64,000 nt of DNA, from positions 1,423,684-1,487,683 of the forward strand of contig NZ_KQ758903.1 of NCBI RefSeq assembly GCF_001466665.1. Direction: 5' to 3'. A program made the translations under genes and the position numbers. Below, piece by piece: positions 36,245-47,238 of the stretch; the first letter of the stretch is position 1; each line of letters begins with the position of its first letter. This stretch comes from Dehalogenimonas alkenigignens (GTDB lineage: Bacteria > Chloroflexota > Dehalococcoidia > Dehalococcoidales > Dehalococcoidaceae). The notes under the pieces are model-generated. The model ran no database searches. It was not told where the DNA came from and was given only the letters and a program-made list of their open reading frames with translations.

Positions 36245-36485
36245 GCGGGTGGGGAAAAATATACCTGTACAGACAGGATGATCAGCAGGCGCTCATGTGG
36301 CCGGGGGAAAGCGATCCCCGGGGTCGCCCTTAACAATCTCTCTTTGTCTTCCCCTTGGCGACAGGTCAGAACCGAAGGCGCATCCGGAGGCGGCAGGCCG
36401 CGTCGTTTCAGTTGAAGGCTTGGAGGCGGGCAGGCGCAGCGAGCAGGGCCATAATATTCTGAAGATAGCCTGTTGCGCCCCGTGC

Positions 36486-36491
36486 TATAAT
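36486..36491 (+). promoter_or_regulatory. -10 element for nfeD-slipin
   Basis: TATAAT preceded by GTGC (extended -10), 28 bases before the ATG at 36520. No good -35 is seen, in line with an extended -10 promoter. Confidence 0.45.
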
Positions 36492-36519
36492 CAAAAGGCA
36501 CCTGTCAAGGAGGCTACCG

Positions 36520-36966
36520 ATGAATATCGCCGGCATCCTGCTGATCGCTCTGGCCATCGCTTTTTTTATCGTCGAATTCTTCACCTCCGGCTACGCCCTG
36601 TTCGCCGCGGCAGGACTGCTCTCCCTGATCCTCGGCCTGGTGCTTGTTTTTAATTTCGCCGTGCCGCCGTGGGTTACCGTTACCCTGCTGGCCCTGATCC
36701 TGGGACTTTCGGCAACCGCCGCCATCCTTATCTGGCGCCGCGTTGCCGAGGCGCAAAAACAGAAGATCGCCACCGGAAATGAGGAGCTTGTCGGCCAAAC
36801 CGCCCGCGTTCATGCTCCGCTGCAGCCGGCCGGCAAAGTCTTTATCCAGGGCGAAATCTGGTCGGCGGAACTGGACGCCGGCAGGGCTGAAATCGGCGAG
36901 CAGGTTACCGTTACCGGTGTTCAAGGCTTAAAACTGTCCGTAAAGAAAAACGCGCGAGGAGGATAG
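36520..36966 (+). CDS. nfeD: NfeD-family membrane protein (short)
   Basis: 148 residues: three membrane helices within the first 75 residues, then a soluble OB-fold domain (about 88-145) with [11 protein letters not shown] and [11 protein letters not shown] motifs typical of NfeD. Short NfeD proteins partner with stomatin-like proteins in membrane microdomains; they lack the ClpP-like protease of long NfeD. GGAGG lies about 6 bases upstream. The slipin gene follows 2 bases after the stop, the usual pairing. Confidence 0.88.
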   Translation: MNIAGILLIALAIAFFIVEFFTSGYALFAAAGLLSLILGLVLVFNFAVPPWVTVTLLALILGLSATAAILIWRRVAEAQKQKIATGNEELVGQTARVHAPLQPAGKVFIQGEIWSAELDAGRAEIGEQVTVTGVQGLKLSVKKNARGG

Positions 36967-36968
36967 AT

Positions 36969-37742
36969 ATGGAAGCCGCTCTCGAAGCACTCGTTCCCTG
37001 GCTCATTTTCTTGCTCTTCCTGGTGATCATTCTGGCTCTTTCGGTCAGGGTTGTCTCCGAATATGAACGGGGCGTCATCTTCCGGCTGGGCCGCCTGGTC
37101 GGCGCCAAAGGCCCGGGCATCTTCTTCCTTATTCCTTTCATTGACCGCATGGTCAAAATGGACCTGCGCGTCGTGACCATGGACGTGCCGGCTCAGGAGG
37201 TCATCACCCGGGACAATGTCACCGTGCGCGTTAACGCCGTTATCTACTTCCGGGTTGTCGATCCGCAGGCGGCGGTCGTCAAAGTCCTCGATCACATCCG
37301 GGCGACCTCCCAGATTTCGCAAACGACGCTCAGAAATGTTCTGGGTCAATCGGAACTCGACGAACTCCTGGCCAACCGCGAGAAGCTGAACGACGTGATC
37401 CAGGACATCATCGATAAACAAACCGATCCCTGGGGCATCAAAGTTTCGACGGTAGAGATAAAAGAAGTGGAACTGCCTGAGACGATGCGCCGGTCTATGG
37501 CCGCCCAGGCCGAAGCCGAGCGCGAGCGCCGGGCTAAAATAATCCACGCCCAGGGCGAGTTCGAAGCCTCAACCAAACTTGCCCAGGCGGCCGACATCAT
37601 CGCCAAAGAACCGGTGACGCTTCAACTGCGGTATCTGCAGACGCTGACCGAGATCGCTTCCGAGCGCAATTCGACGGTGATTTTCCCCATCCCCATCGAC
37701 CTCATCAGCATGTTCATGAAGGGATTTATCAAAGACAAGTAG
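36969..37742 (+). CDS. Slipin (SPFH/stomatin-family protein)
   Basis: 257 residues: an N-terminal membrane hairpin or anchor (about 10-30), then the SPFH domain with [26 protein letters not shown] and the [17 protein letters not shown] signature, and a coiled-coil C-terminal part rich in Ala and Glu. These proteins scaffold membrane microdomains and often act with NfeD, encoded immediately upstream. GGAGG precedes the ATG. Confidence 0.92.
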   Translation: MEAALEALVPWLIFLLFLVIILALSVRVVSEYERGVIFRLGRLVGAKGPGIFFLIPFIDRMVKMDLRVVTMDVPAQEVITRDNVTVRVNAVIYFRVVDPQAAVVKVLDHIRATSQISQTTLRNVLGQSELDELLANREKLNDVIQDIIDKQTDPWGIKVSTVEIKEVELPETMRRSMAAQAEAERERRAKIIHAQGEFEASTKLAQAADIIAKEPVTLQLRYLQTLTEIASERNSTVIFPIPIDLISMFMKGFIKDK

Positions 37743-37823
37743 AGACATAGCGCGTTATATCCCTGACGGTCGGGGTTCTCAGATAAGGGCAATTTTGCTG
37801 CTCAGAATTGAGAATAACAGCCC

Positions 37824-37903
37824 GCCTCGAGCCTGTCGAAGTGGTGGTCGTAAGATAGGCAGCCAATCCCCGTTCATGGTTCGACAGGCTCACCACCAGC
37901 GGA
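37824..37903. repeat. Dispersed inverted repeat (AGCCTGTCGAA type)
   Basis: GAGCCTGTCGAA plus GTGGTGG (from about 37828) is mirrored by TTCGACAGGCTC plus ACCACC (about 37878-37895). A related sequence, GGTTCGACAAGCTAACCACGAACGG, occurs near 59537. This is a short palindromic intergenic repeat, placed between the convergent slipin and birA genes. Confidence 0.6.
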
Positions 37904-37910
37904 TTTCAGG

Positions 37911-38678
37911 CTACGGCTTCAGAGTAACATCACCGGCGACGACGACATATTCGGCGCCGTCGTCTCCAAGGATGACCAGGGCGCCGTCGGCGGTCACTTC
38001 GGCGGCGACTCCCTCGACGACCGTTCCGCCGCCGCTGGCGGTCACCCGGCGCCCCAGGGTTACCAGGCGGGCGCGCCAGAGATCCCGAAGGGCCGCCGGG
38101 TCGAACGAGGTGTAAAAAGCGGCTATTTCATCGACAATCGCCCGCAGCAGCCGCGGCGTGTCGATTTTTCGGCCTGACTCGGCCGACAGGCTAGTGGCGA
38201 TGCCGGCAAGATCGGGCCAACCGGCCATATCCATGTTAACGTTCACACCGATGCCGATAGCCGCATAGGTCTTGCCCCTGGCGGTGCCGCTCTCAACCAG
38301 AATCCCGGCGACTTTCCGGCCGCCGATGAGAATGTCATTGGGCCACTTCAGATCGGCTTTCAACGGCGCGGCTGCCTCTATGGCCTCGGCGGCCGCCAGC
38401 CCGGCCAGCATGGTGAGGTACGGCAACTGCTCTGACGACGGGTGAAGCAACAACGACAGCGACAGAGAGCCGACCGGCGACACCCAGGCGCGAGACAGCC
38501 GACCGCGGCCTTCGGTCTGTTCCGCAGCCACTACCAGGGTACCCTCCGGCGCCCCCTTGTGTGCCAGTTCTCTGGACCGGTCCATGGTGGAACCAATACG
38601 CTCATAGGTCAGTATATGCTTGCTCCAGCGACACCCGGAAAGCGCGTCTTCCACGCTGCGATAGTCTAGTTTGTTCAT
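37911..38678 (-). CDS. birA: Biotin-[acetyl-CoA carboxylase] ligase
   Basis: 255 residues, the class I form without the N-terminal DNA-binding domain. The biotin-AMP loop appears as EQTEGRGRLSRAW, then LKWPNDILIGGRKVAGILVE with the catalytic Lys, and a C-terminal SH3-like domain. It activates biotin and attaches it to the carboxylase carrier protein. The -10 TATAAT (38686-38691) ends 7 bases before the ATG, so the mRNA is probably leaderless. Confidence 0.93.
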   Translation of the reverse strand: MNKLDYRSVEDALSGCRWSKHILTYERIGSTMDRSRELAHKGAPEGTLVVAAEQTEGRGRLSRAWVSPVGSLSLSLLLHPSSEQLPYLTMLAGLAAAEAIEAAAPLKADLKWPNDILIGGRKVAGILVESGTARGKTYAAIGIGVNVNMDMAGWPDLAGIATSLSAESGRKIDTPRLLRAIVDEIAAFYTSFDPAALRDLWRARLVTLGRRVTASGGGTVVEGVAAEVTADGALVILGDDGAEYVVVAGDVTLKP

Positions 38679-38685
38679 AGTTAAA

Positions 38686-38691
38686 ATTATA
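38686..38691 (-). promoter_or_regulatory. Extended -10 for leaderless birA
   Basis: TGC-TATAAT on the minus strand, with seven bases between the hexamer and the ATG. Transcription would begin at the start codon, and no ribosome site is present. Confidence 0.5.
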
Positions 38692-38759
38692 GCATCGGCC
38701 GGAGCGGCGGGCTATCGCCTGCGGCCTCTGAGGCCTATAATTAGCCCGGGAGGTCGGAG

Positions 38760-39335
38760 ATGAAAAATCAGGACAAACTCAGTGAATATCGGGCTAAGCG
38801 GGATTTTCAGAAGACCGCCGAGCCGCCGCCGGAAACCGCCGCGCCGTCTGAAAAGCCGGTATTCGTCGTTCAGAAACATGCCGCTTCCCGCCTGCACTAC
38901 GATCTGCGCCTGGAGATCGACGGCGTGCTGAAAAGCTGGGCGGTGCCCAAGGGGCCGTCAATGGACCCGGAGGTCAAGCACCTGGCGGTGCCCACCGAGG
39001 ACCACCCCATGGCCTACGGCGGTTTTGAAGGCACGATACCGGAGGGCGAATACGGCGCCGGTACGGTCATGGTCTGGGACACCGGCACCTACCGGAATAT
39101 TAAAGCCGAGAAACCCAGGCCGGAGTCAATGGCGGAATCATTCGACGAGGGCAGAATCGAGGTGTTTCTCGAGGGCAAGAAACTGGCGGGGCGTTTCGCG
39201 CTGATCAAGACCGCCCGCGGCTGGCTGTTTTTCAAAATGAAAGATGAGTACGCCCGTGCCGGCGATATCACCGCCGAGGCGCCGGACTCGGCCATTTCCG
39301 GCCGAAATCTGGAACAAATCACCGCCGGGCGGTGA
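38760..39335 (+). CDS. Stand-alone LigD-type 3'-phosphoesterase
   Basis: 191 residues covering just the phosphoesterase (PE) domain of bacterial LigD. It has FVVQKHAASRLHYDLRLE with the two metal-binding His and Asp, KSWAVPKGPS, and the EGEYGAGTV loop. PE domains trim 3'-phosphate or ribonucleotide ends during non-homologous end joining. No ligase, polymerase or Ku gene is visible in this window. A TATAAT (38736-38741) and GGGAGG 6 bases before the ATG support expression. Confidence 0.9.
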   Translation: MKNQDKLSEYRAKRDFQKTAEPPPETAAPSEKPVFVVQKHAASRLHYDLRLEIDGVLKSWAVPKGPSMDPEVKHLAVPTEDHPMAYGGFEGTIPEGEYGAGTVMVWDTGTYRNIKAEKPRPESMAESFDEGRIEVFLEGKKLAGRFALIKTARGWLFFKMKDEYARAGDITAEAPDSAISGRNLEQITAGR

Positions 39336-39340
39336 ATCGT

Positions 39341-39369
39341 TTGCCCGTCTCCCCCGCGGATAGTAGAAT
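39341..39369 (+). promoter_or_regulatory. Promoter for the R3H-AAA/tmk/mnmA run
   Basis: TTGCCC (39341-39346), a 17-base spacer and TAGAAT (39364-39369). Predicted transcription starts about 24 bases before the TTG start at 39400. Confidence 0.5.
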
Positions 39370-39399
39370 AATGCCGGATACTGCTTCACGGAGGCGTTA

Positions 39400-40923
39400 T
39401 TGCCGAACCAGATTACGGACGACCTGGGAACCCTGCTCGATATGCTGCCGCCGGAAATCCGGCGGCCGCTTGGCCAGCAAACCGATTTAGCCCAGCTGCT
39501 TGAAGTTGTCATGGATCTCGGAAGGGTGCCGGAGGCACGGTTCCCCGGCCGGGAAATCATCCTCCGGCCTGAAGAAATCTCCGAAGAGGACATTGATTAC
39601 GTCACCGCCCGTGTCAGCGCCTTCGGCGGCGACAACCGCGCCGGCATCGAACGCACATTACACCGCATCTCGGCCATCAGAAACCGAAAAGGCAAAATCA
39701 TCGGCCTCACCTGCCGCGTCGGGCGGGCGGTGTTCGGGACGATTAAGATCATCGAGGACCTGATTCAATCTGGCAGCAGCGTCCTGCTGCTGGGCAGGCC
39801 GGGCGTCGGCAAGACCACCATGCTGCGGGAAGTTGCCCGTGTCCTGGCCGATGACTTAAAAAAGCGCGTCGTCATCGTCGATACGTCCAACGAGATAGCC
39901 GGAGACGGCGATATTCCCCACCCGGCGATCGGCCGCGCCCGCCGCATGCAGGTGTCCGAACCCGACCGACAGCACGCGGTGATGATCGAAGCGGTTGAAA
40001 ACCACATGCCGGAAGTCATCGTGATAGACGAGATCGGCACCGAACTTGAAGCTTTAGCCGCCAGGACCATCGCCGAACGCGGCGTGCAGCTGGTAGGCAC
40101 CGCCCACGGCAACACCCTGGAAAACCTGATGCAGAACCCGACACTGGCGGATCTGATCGGCGGCATCCAGGCGGTAACCCTGGGCGACGAGGAAGCCAGG
40201 CGGCGCGGCACTCAAAAAACAGTCCTGGAGCGAAAGGCGCCGCCGACTTTTGATATCATCGTCGAAATTCAGGAAAGAGACCGGGTGGCGGTTCACGGCA
40301 ACACCTCAGAAGCGGTTGACGCCATCCTGCGCGGTATCCCGGAAGCGACCGAGATCCGTTCCATCGATGACAACGGCCTGGTCACCACCACTTCAGCCCA
40401 GCCGGATACCGATCATCCCGAACGAGCCCACCGCCTGCCTTCGGCGGCGGCGGTGGACACACCCAGACTGTATCTCTTCGGGATCAATCGAAGCCGCCTG
40501 GAACAGGTCGCTGAAGAGATGCGGGTCAATCTCAACATCACCGAGCGCCTGGGCGATGCCGGGATGCTGGTCACCTCAAAGAATTATTTCCGCCGCCGGC
40601 CGCAGCGAATCCGGGACGCCGAGGCGCACAACCTGCCGGTCTACGTCCTTAAGAGCCATACCCCCGCCCAGTTCCGCCAGTTCCTCGGCATGCTGTCCCG
40701 CCGGGAGCCGGAGATAGCCCAGGAATCCGGCGCTTTGGATCAGGCGATAATGGAAGCTGAAGAAGCGGTACACCGGGTCAAAAGCGGCAACGACAAGGTT
40801 GAGTTATCGCCTCAGGGCGCCTACATCCGCCGGCTGCAGCACCTGGTTGCCGAACGCGCCAACCTGAAATCGGGCAGCGAAGGCCGCGAGCCCAACCGAA
40901 GGGTCAACATCTTCAAGGAGTGA
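39400..40923 (+). CDS. AAA ATPase with R3H domain (Ycf45-like)
   Basis: 507 residues. The order is an N-terminal SpoIIIAA-like region, an ATPase core with Walker [17 protein letters not shown] and Walker [14 protein letters not shown], and a C-terminal R3H nucleic-acid-binding domain (RRLQH with the RxxxH spacing) ending RRVNIF. The architecture matches the Ycf45/R3H-AAA family, whose role, possibly in nucleic-acid handling or type II secretion-like processes, is not settled. The start is TTG with GGAGG about 6 bases upstream. Its stop is followed at once by tmk. Confidence 0.88.
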   Translation: MPNQITDDLGTLLDMLPPEIRRPLGQQTDLAQLLEVVMDLGRVPEARFPGREIILRPEEISEEDIDYVTARVSAFGGDNRAGIERTLHRISAIRNRKGKIIGLTCRVGRAVFGTIKIIEDLIQSGSSVLLLGRPGVGKTTMLREVARVLADDLKKRVVIVDTSNEIAGDGDIPHPAIGRARRMQVSEPDRQHAVMIEAVENHMPEVIVIDEIGTELEALAARTIAERGVQLVGTAHGNTLENLMQNPTLADLIGGIQAVTLGDEEARRRGTQKTVLERKAPPTFDIIVEIQERDRVAVHGNTSEAVDAILRGIPEATEIRSIDDNGLVTTTSAQPDTDHPERAHRLPSAAAVDTPRLYLFGINRSRLEQVAEEMRVNLNITERLGDAGMLVTSKNYFRRRPQRIRDAEAHNLPVYVLKSHTPAQFRQFLGMLSRREPEIAQESGALDQAIMEAEEAVHRVKSGNDKVELSPQGAYIRRLQHLVAERANLKSGSEGREPNRRVNIFKE

Positions 40924-40925
40924 CG

Positions 40926-41552
40926 ATGCCCCTGTTTATCACCTTTGAAGGCGGCGAGGGCTCCGGCAAGAGCACTCAGGCCGGATTATTGACCAGGCGC
41001 CTGGAGGCTCAAGGCGTCAGCGTCTTATTGACCTGCGAGCCGGGCGGCACCGAGTTAGGCGACCGTATCTCAAATCTGCTCAAATGGGGCGACGGTATCT
41101 CCATCAGCCCGATTGCCGAGCTGATGTTATTCAATGCTTCCCGGGCCGAACTGGTAAGCCGGGTGATCAAACCAGCCCTGGCCGCCGGTAAAACGGTGGT
41201 CAGCGACAGGTTCGCCGACTCATCGCTGGTATATCAGGGCTACGGCCGGGAGTTGTCTCTTGCCTCTGTCAGAGCTGCGTCATCAATCGCGGCTCAAGGG
41301 TTAATACCGGACATCACCTTCTTGCTGGATGTCCCGACCGAACATGGTTTCGCCCGGAAAGGGTCGGCCAAAACTGATCGTATCGAACGAGAGCACGCCG
41401 ATTTCCACCGCCGGGTTCGCGACGGCTACCTGGCAGCGGCTCGGGCTGAACCCGACCGCTGGGTCATAATCAACGGAACGCTGCCTGAAGCAACCGTCGC
41501 CGGCCGCATATGGCAGGCCGTGCAGGCAAGACTTTCACAACGAACTGGATAG
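40926..41552 (+). CDS. tmk: Thymidylate kinase
   Basis: 208 residues. P-loop FEGGEGSGKSTQ, DR motif SDRFADSSLVYQGYGR, and a lid region near residue 145. It phosphorylates dTMP to dTDP. The ATG at 40926 is chosen because AAGGAG lies 5 bases upstream; a GTG at 40920 overlaps that site. It directly follows the R3H-AAA gene and precedes mnmA. Confidence 0.93.
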   Translation: MPLFITFEGGEGSGKSTQAGLLTRRLEAQGVSVLLTCEPGGTELGDRISNLLKWGDGISISPIAELMLFNASRAELVSRVIKPALAAGKTVVSDRFADSSLVYQGYGRELSLASVRAASSIAAQGLIPDITFLLDVPTEHGFARKGSAKTDRIEREHADFHRRVRDGYLAAARAEPDRWVIINGTLPEATVAGRIWQAVQARLSQRTG

Positions 41553-41556
41553 TTGA

Positions 41557-42591
41557 GTGATCAAACCCCAGGCAATAGCCGCGATGAGCGGCGGCGTGGA
41601 CTCCTCCGTCAGCGCCATGCTCCTCAAACGAGCCGGTTTCTCCGTTCTCGGCCTGACGATGCGCCTCTTTGGCCAAACACAGGAAAAAGCCGCCGAGCGC
41701 GCCGCCGCGGTGGCTGAATACCTCGGCATCGAACACCGGGTCATTGATTTCACCGAGGAATTCCAATCCAGTGTTATCGAATATTTCTGCGCCGAATACG
41801 CCGGCGGGCGTACGCCGAATCCCTGTGTTGTCTGTAACCGGCAAATCAAATTTGGCGCCCTGCTGGAGGCGGCTGATTCACTCGGCATCAGGTACCTGGC
41901 GACCGGGCATTATGCCCGAATCGAGCCGTCTGCCTCGGGCTACCGCCTGCTCGAGGCCGCCGACGGCGCCAAAGACCAGTCATATTTCCTGTACAGTCTG
42001 AGCCAGCGGCAGCTCGGCCGGGCCCTTTTTCCACTCGGCTCTTTGTTGAAATCACAGGTGCGGGAGCTGGCTGAATCAGCCGGGCTGCCGTCATTCCCAA
42101 GCGAAAGCCAGGATATTTGCTTTCTCGGCGGTCAGGATTACGGCTCGTTTCTGTCGAGCCGCGTCGATGCCGCGCCGGGTGAAATCGTCGAACCGGGAGG
42201 CAAAGTGATCGGCAGGCACCGCGGGCTGATTCATTATACCGTGGGCCAGCGCCACGGCCTCGGCATATCTTCACCGGTGCCGAAATTCGTCCTCGGGGTT
42301 GAGCCAGCGGCCAACCGGGTGATTGTCGGTGAAGAAAAGGATCTTTATCGACAGAGGGCCAGGATTCAGGATGTCTCGTGGATCAACGGATCCCCCCCGC
42401 TGGACGCCTCCCGATTATCCGTCAGGATCCGCTACCGGATGCGGAAAGTACCGCTGGAGTCTTTCGAGGTGTTCCCCGACCGGACGGCGGCGCTCGGCTT
42501 TTCTGAGCCGGTGCGCGGCGTCACGCCGGGGCAGTCCGCGGTGATATACCGCGAGGGTGAAGTTCTGGGCGGGGGCATTATCTGCGGATGA
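41557..42591 (+). CDS. mnmA: tRNA-specific 2-thiouridylase
   Basis: 344 residues. The PP-loop AAMSGGVDSSVSAMLL activates U34 with ATP; the two catalytic cysteines are in GRTPNPCVVCNR and SQDICFLGG. The central and C-terminal beta domains follow. It inserts sulfur at U34 of Lys, Glu and Gln tRNAs. The start is GTG 4 bases after the tmk stop, and the stop overlaps the rnhB ATG. Confidence 0.93.
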   Translation: MIKPQAIAAMSGGVDSSVSAMLLKRAGFSVLGLTMRLFGQTQEKAAERAAAVAEYLGIEHRVIDFTEEFQSSVIEYFCAEYAGGRTPNPCVVCNRQIKFGALLEAADSLGIRYLATGHYARIEPSASGYRLLEAADGAKDQSYFLYSLSQRQLGRALFPLGSLLKSQVRELAESAGLPSFPSESQDICFLGGQDYGSFLSSRVDAAPGEIVEPGGKVIGRHRGLIHYTVGQRHGLGISSPVPKFVLGVEPAANRVIVGEEKDLYRQRARIQDVSWINGSPPLDASRLSVRIRYRMRKVPLESFEVFPDRTAALGFSEPVRGVTPGQSAVIYREGEVLGGGIICG

Positions 42592-43229
42592 AGACCGGCA
42601 GTGACAGATATCCGGAGTTCAGGGAGGAAAACCTGTTCCGCGCCCAGGGAATCAGCCTCATCGCGGGCGTGGATGAAGCCGGCCGCGGCTGCCTGGCGGG
42701 CCCGGTGGTCGCCGGCGCGGTCATCCTGGCCAAGCGGCGCCGCTGCGGGTGGCTGAAGGATGTCAGGGACAGCAAACTGCTGCCGCCGGAAGCAAGGGAG
42801 GAACTGTTCAAGGCAATTGTCACCGATTCTTTGAGCTTTGGCGCCGGCATCGTCTCCCATTGCTACATCGATGCCCGGGGTATTGTTTCAGCTACCAGGC
42901 TGGCGATGAAGCTGGCGGTTGAAAGCTTGTCGGTGCCGCCGCAGGCGCTGCTGATTGATTTTCTCACCCTGCCGGAAATCGCCTGCCCCCAAAAAGGGAT
43001 CGTTGACGGCGACGCCAAATGCGTTTCAATAGCCTGCGCCTCAATTGTGGCCAAAGTGACCAGGGACAGGCTGATGACGCGCCTGGACCGCCGGTTTGGC
43101 GACTACGGTTTTTTGCGGCACAAGGGCTACGGTACGGCCGACCATTTTGAACGACTGGATGCCCTCGGGCCTTGTTCAATCCACCGGCGGAGTTTCGCGC
43201 CTGTCTCGGACTTGCGAAGGTTATTGTGA
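42588..43229 (+). CDS. rnhB: Ribonuclease HII
   Basis: 213 residues. GVDEAGRGCLAGPVVAGAV carries the first two acidic residues (D29, E30), DSKLLPPEARE and the IDFLTLPE segment the others, and the KVTRDRLM region the substrate-binding basic residues. It removes ribonucleotides and RNA primers from DNA hybrids. It overlaps mnmA by 4 bases (ATGA), and its stop overlaps the yraN GTG. Confidence 0.93.
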   Translation: MKTGSDRYPEFREENLFRAQGISLIAGVDEAGRGCLAGPVVAGAVILAKRRRCGWLKDVRDSKLLPPEAREELFKAIVTDSLSFGAGIVSHCYIDARGIVSATRLAMKLAVESLSVPPQALLIDFLTLPEIACPQKGIVDGDAKCVSIACASIVAKVTRDRLMTRLDRRFGDYGFLRHKGYGTADHFERLDALGPCSIHRRSFAPVSDLRRLL

Positions 43230-43585
43230 AACGGCAGCAAACCGGCCGGCTGGCGGAATCACTTGCCCGGGGTTTCCTGGAACAGGCCGGTTACCACATA
43301 ATCGATACCAACTGGCGTTGCGTGGAAGGCGAAATCGACATCGTTTGCCGCGACGGCGATCAGACGGTCTTCGTCGAGGTCCGGGCAAAATCATCCGCTG
43401 AATTCGGCACCCCGGCCGAATCTATCGGTCACCGTAAACAGGCAAGGCTGATCGCTGCGGCCGAAACTTATTGTGCGGAGCATGCAATATCAGAAAACTG
43501 GCGGATTGATTTTATCGGCATCGAGTTCCGGTACGGCGGGCACCGGACCGAGCATATCAAATACGCCGTTTCCGGCCGAGAATGA
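43226..43585 (+). CDS. yraN: YraN/UPF0102 nuclease-fold protein
   Basis: 119 residues of the UPF0102 family with a restriction-endonuclease-like fold: GRLAESLARGFLEQAGYHI, then EGEIDIVCRDGDQTVFVEVR with the D...ExK-like pattern (EVR in place of EVK). Function is poorly known; members lie beside rnhB in many genomes, as here. The start is GTG at 43226 (GTGA overlap with rnhB) with GAAGG just upstream; the longer in-frame ATG at 43172 is inside rnhB. Confidence 0.85.
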   Translation: MKRQQTGRLAESLARGFLEQAGYHIIDTNWRCVEGEIDIVCRDGDQTVFVEVRAKSSAEFGTPAESIGHRKQARLIAAAETYCAEHAISENWRIDFIGIEFRYGGHRTEHIKYAVSGRE

Positions 43586-43592
43586 TGTGTTT

Positions 43593-43622
43593 TTGCCCGC
43601 AATTTGACGTCTGTGTTAGAAT
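43593..43622 (+). promoter_or_regulatory. Promoter for ThiD2-ThiE-like gene
   Basis: TTGCCC (43593-43598), an 18-base spacer, TAGAAT (43617-43622). Transcription would begin about 36 bases before the TTG start at 43666. Confidence 0.45.
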
Positions 43623-43665
43623 CATACGTTCAAATCCGCGCCGAACCAAATAATCCGGAGATATT

Positions 43666-44514
43666 TTGGCCACTTTTCCCCAGAAGACGCTCAGGATAAT
43701 CGACGCCAACCTGGACCGCGCGACAGAGGGCCTGCGGGTGCTTGAAGACATCGCCCGGTTTGCGCTTGATTCTGAACCGATCTCCCAGGAGATGAAGGCA
43801 CTGCGGCATTCACTCCATCAGGCGTTCGATGAAGTAAAATTCGAATTGATCTCGTCCCGCGACTCCCCCGGCGATGTGGGACAGGGCAGCGCGTATCCAA
43901 AAGAAGCGGCGGACAGCCTGGTTGACACCGTTATCGCCAACAGCCGGCGGGTGGCACAGTCTCTCAGGACGATCGAGGAAATTTTACGTTCAACGGATAA
44001 GAAAATCTGCGCATTGGACGTTGAGGGAGCGCGGTTCCGCGTCTATGCATTGGAAAAAGAACTGGTTTCAGAATTATGCCGTAAAACGAACCGGGCGCTG
44101 GTCGGCAGGCTGTATGCCAGCGCCGACAGCCGAGAAACTGTTTATAAAGCGGTAGAGATGGAGCCTTCAGCGATCCAGCTTAATCCCTCCGGTCAATCAA
44201 GAAGGGACTTCTGGGAACTGGCGGCCGGGTGCCGCGATATCTGCGCCGAGAAGAAAATCCTGTTCTTAATCGGGGAGAGGATCGACGTCGCGGCGGCGGT
44301 CAAAGCCGACGGGGTTGTCATCGGGCGCGACTCTCTGCCGGTGAAGGTGATCCGGGAACTGTTGGGCATAAAAAGCCTCATAGGTTTTATTGCGCATGAT
44401 GCCGGTGAGGCGCTGACGGCTCGAGACGCCGGCGTAGACTTCTTGATCGACACCGGCGGAGGGGGCATATCCGAATTGGAGACTCCTGACCTTCCGGTCA
44501 TCAAGGCTTGTTGA
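43666..44514 (+). CDS. ThiD2-ThiE-like fusion with degenerate ThiE
   Basis: 282 residues. Residues 8-125 match the ThiD2 domain (RIIDANLDRATEGLRVLEDIA), usually fused to thiamine-phosphate synthase. Residues 140-282 keep a ThiE-like barrel pattern (AAAVKADGVVIGRDSLPVKVIRELLG, ending DFLIDTGGGG) but lack key active-site residues: the usual IND-R segment reads LIGERID, and GVHLGQ reads GVVIGR. The phosphate-binding glycines persist. It may bind a thiamine precursor without making thiamine phosphate, or catalyse a changed reaction. The start is TTG with GGAG 5 bases upstream. Confidence 0.72.
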   Translation: MATFPQKTLRIIDANLDRATEGLRVLEDIARFALDSEPISQEMKALRHSLHQAFDEVKFELISSRDSPGDVGQGSAYPKEAADSLVDTVIANSRRVAQSLRTIEEILRSTDKKICALDVEGARFRVYALEKELVSELCRKTNRALVGRLYASADSRETVYKAVEMEPSAIQLNPSGQSRRDFWELAAGCRDICAEKKILFLIGERIDVAAAVKADGVVIGRDSLPVKVIRELLGIKSLIGFIAHDAGEALTARDAGVDFLIDTGGGGISELETPDLPVIKAC

Positions 44515-44526
44515 AAGGGTATCGAG

Positions 44527-45186
44527 GTGGAGAATTTAACACGGAGACTGGATGACATAGCCGAATCCATCAGAGCTTCGTTCAGGGAAAAGGATGCCGC
44601 CCGTGAGAAGGCGCTGCCCGGCTGCCGTGAAGCTATCCGTCATTGCTCGGAGTCCATCCGGGCGATCCACCGTCAAGAGTTCGACAACGCTCATGATTCG
44701 CTGAAAAAAGCCAAACTGCTCATCGATGAAGCAGAAATCACTATCGATGCCTGCGAAGAACTCTCCAATACCGCCTTCTTCCGGGATGCCCAGAAGGAAT
44801 ACGCCGAGGGCTCCATCACCCTGGCGATCATCACCGGTACCGAAATCCCAACCCCCGAAGACCTGAAGATCGATTCCGCTGCCTATTTAAACGGCATGGG
44901 CGAGGTGACGGGCGAACTCAGGCGGTACCTGCTGGACGGGCTGCGCCGCGGCGATATGTCAAGGGCGGAGGGGCTTTTATCAGTCATGGACGCCATTTAT
45001 GAAGTACTGGTAACGATGGATTTTCCGGATGCCATCACCGGCAACCTGCGGCGGACTACCGACATGGTCCGGGGCATTCTGGAAAAAACCCGCTCCGACC
45101 TCACTCTGTCCCTGCAGCAGAAACGCCTGGAAGAAAAGCTGGGCGCTTTCCAGGATTCCATCGGAAAAAATAACACGGGGGGATAA
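44527..45186 (+). CDS. Translin-family protein
   Basis: 219 residues, entirely helical. It resembles the prokaryotic translin family (COG2178): an N-terminal helix LDDIAESIRASFREKDAARE, a central FFRDAQKEYAEGSI with acidic residues, PTPEDLKIDSAAYLNGMGEVTGELRRYLLDGLRRGD, and a C-terminal helical bundle. Eukaryotic translin/TRAX form RNA-binding octamers with ribonuclease activity; bacterial roles are largely unknown. The start is GTG at 44527, 12 bases after the preceding stop; hppA follows 6 bases later. Confidence 0.8.
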   Translation: MENLTRRLDDIAESIRASFREKDAAREKALPGCREAIRHCSESIRAIHRQEFDNAHDSLKKAKLLIDEAEITIDACEELSNTAFFRDAQKEYAEGSITLAIITGTEIPTPEDLKIDSAAYLNGMGEVTGELRRYLLDGLRRGDMSRAEGLLSVMDAIYEVLVTMDFPDAITGNLRRTTDMVRGILEKTRSDLTLSLQQKRLEEKLGAFQDSIGKNNTGG

Positions 45187-45192
45187 GCACTT

Positions 45193-47234
<2,042 letters not shown>

Positions 47235-47238
<4 letters not shown>

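Larger units (their letters stand above)
35845..36519. other. 675-base intergenic region with promoters and hairpins
   Basis: Between divergent hisZ and nfeD. It contains the hisZ promoter, a second promoter-like element (36194-36244), the nfeD -10 at 36486, and several inverted repeats including CCTGT-ACAG-ACAGG (36263-36276) and CCGGGG/CCCCGG near 36301-36321. I see no convincing ORF. An unannotated small RNA is possible, but I recognise no RNA family. Confidence 0.4.
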
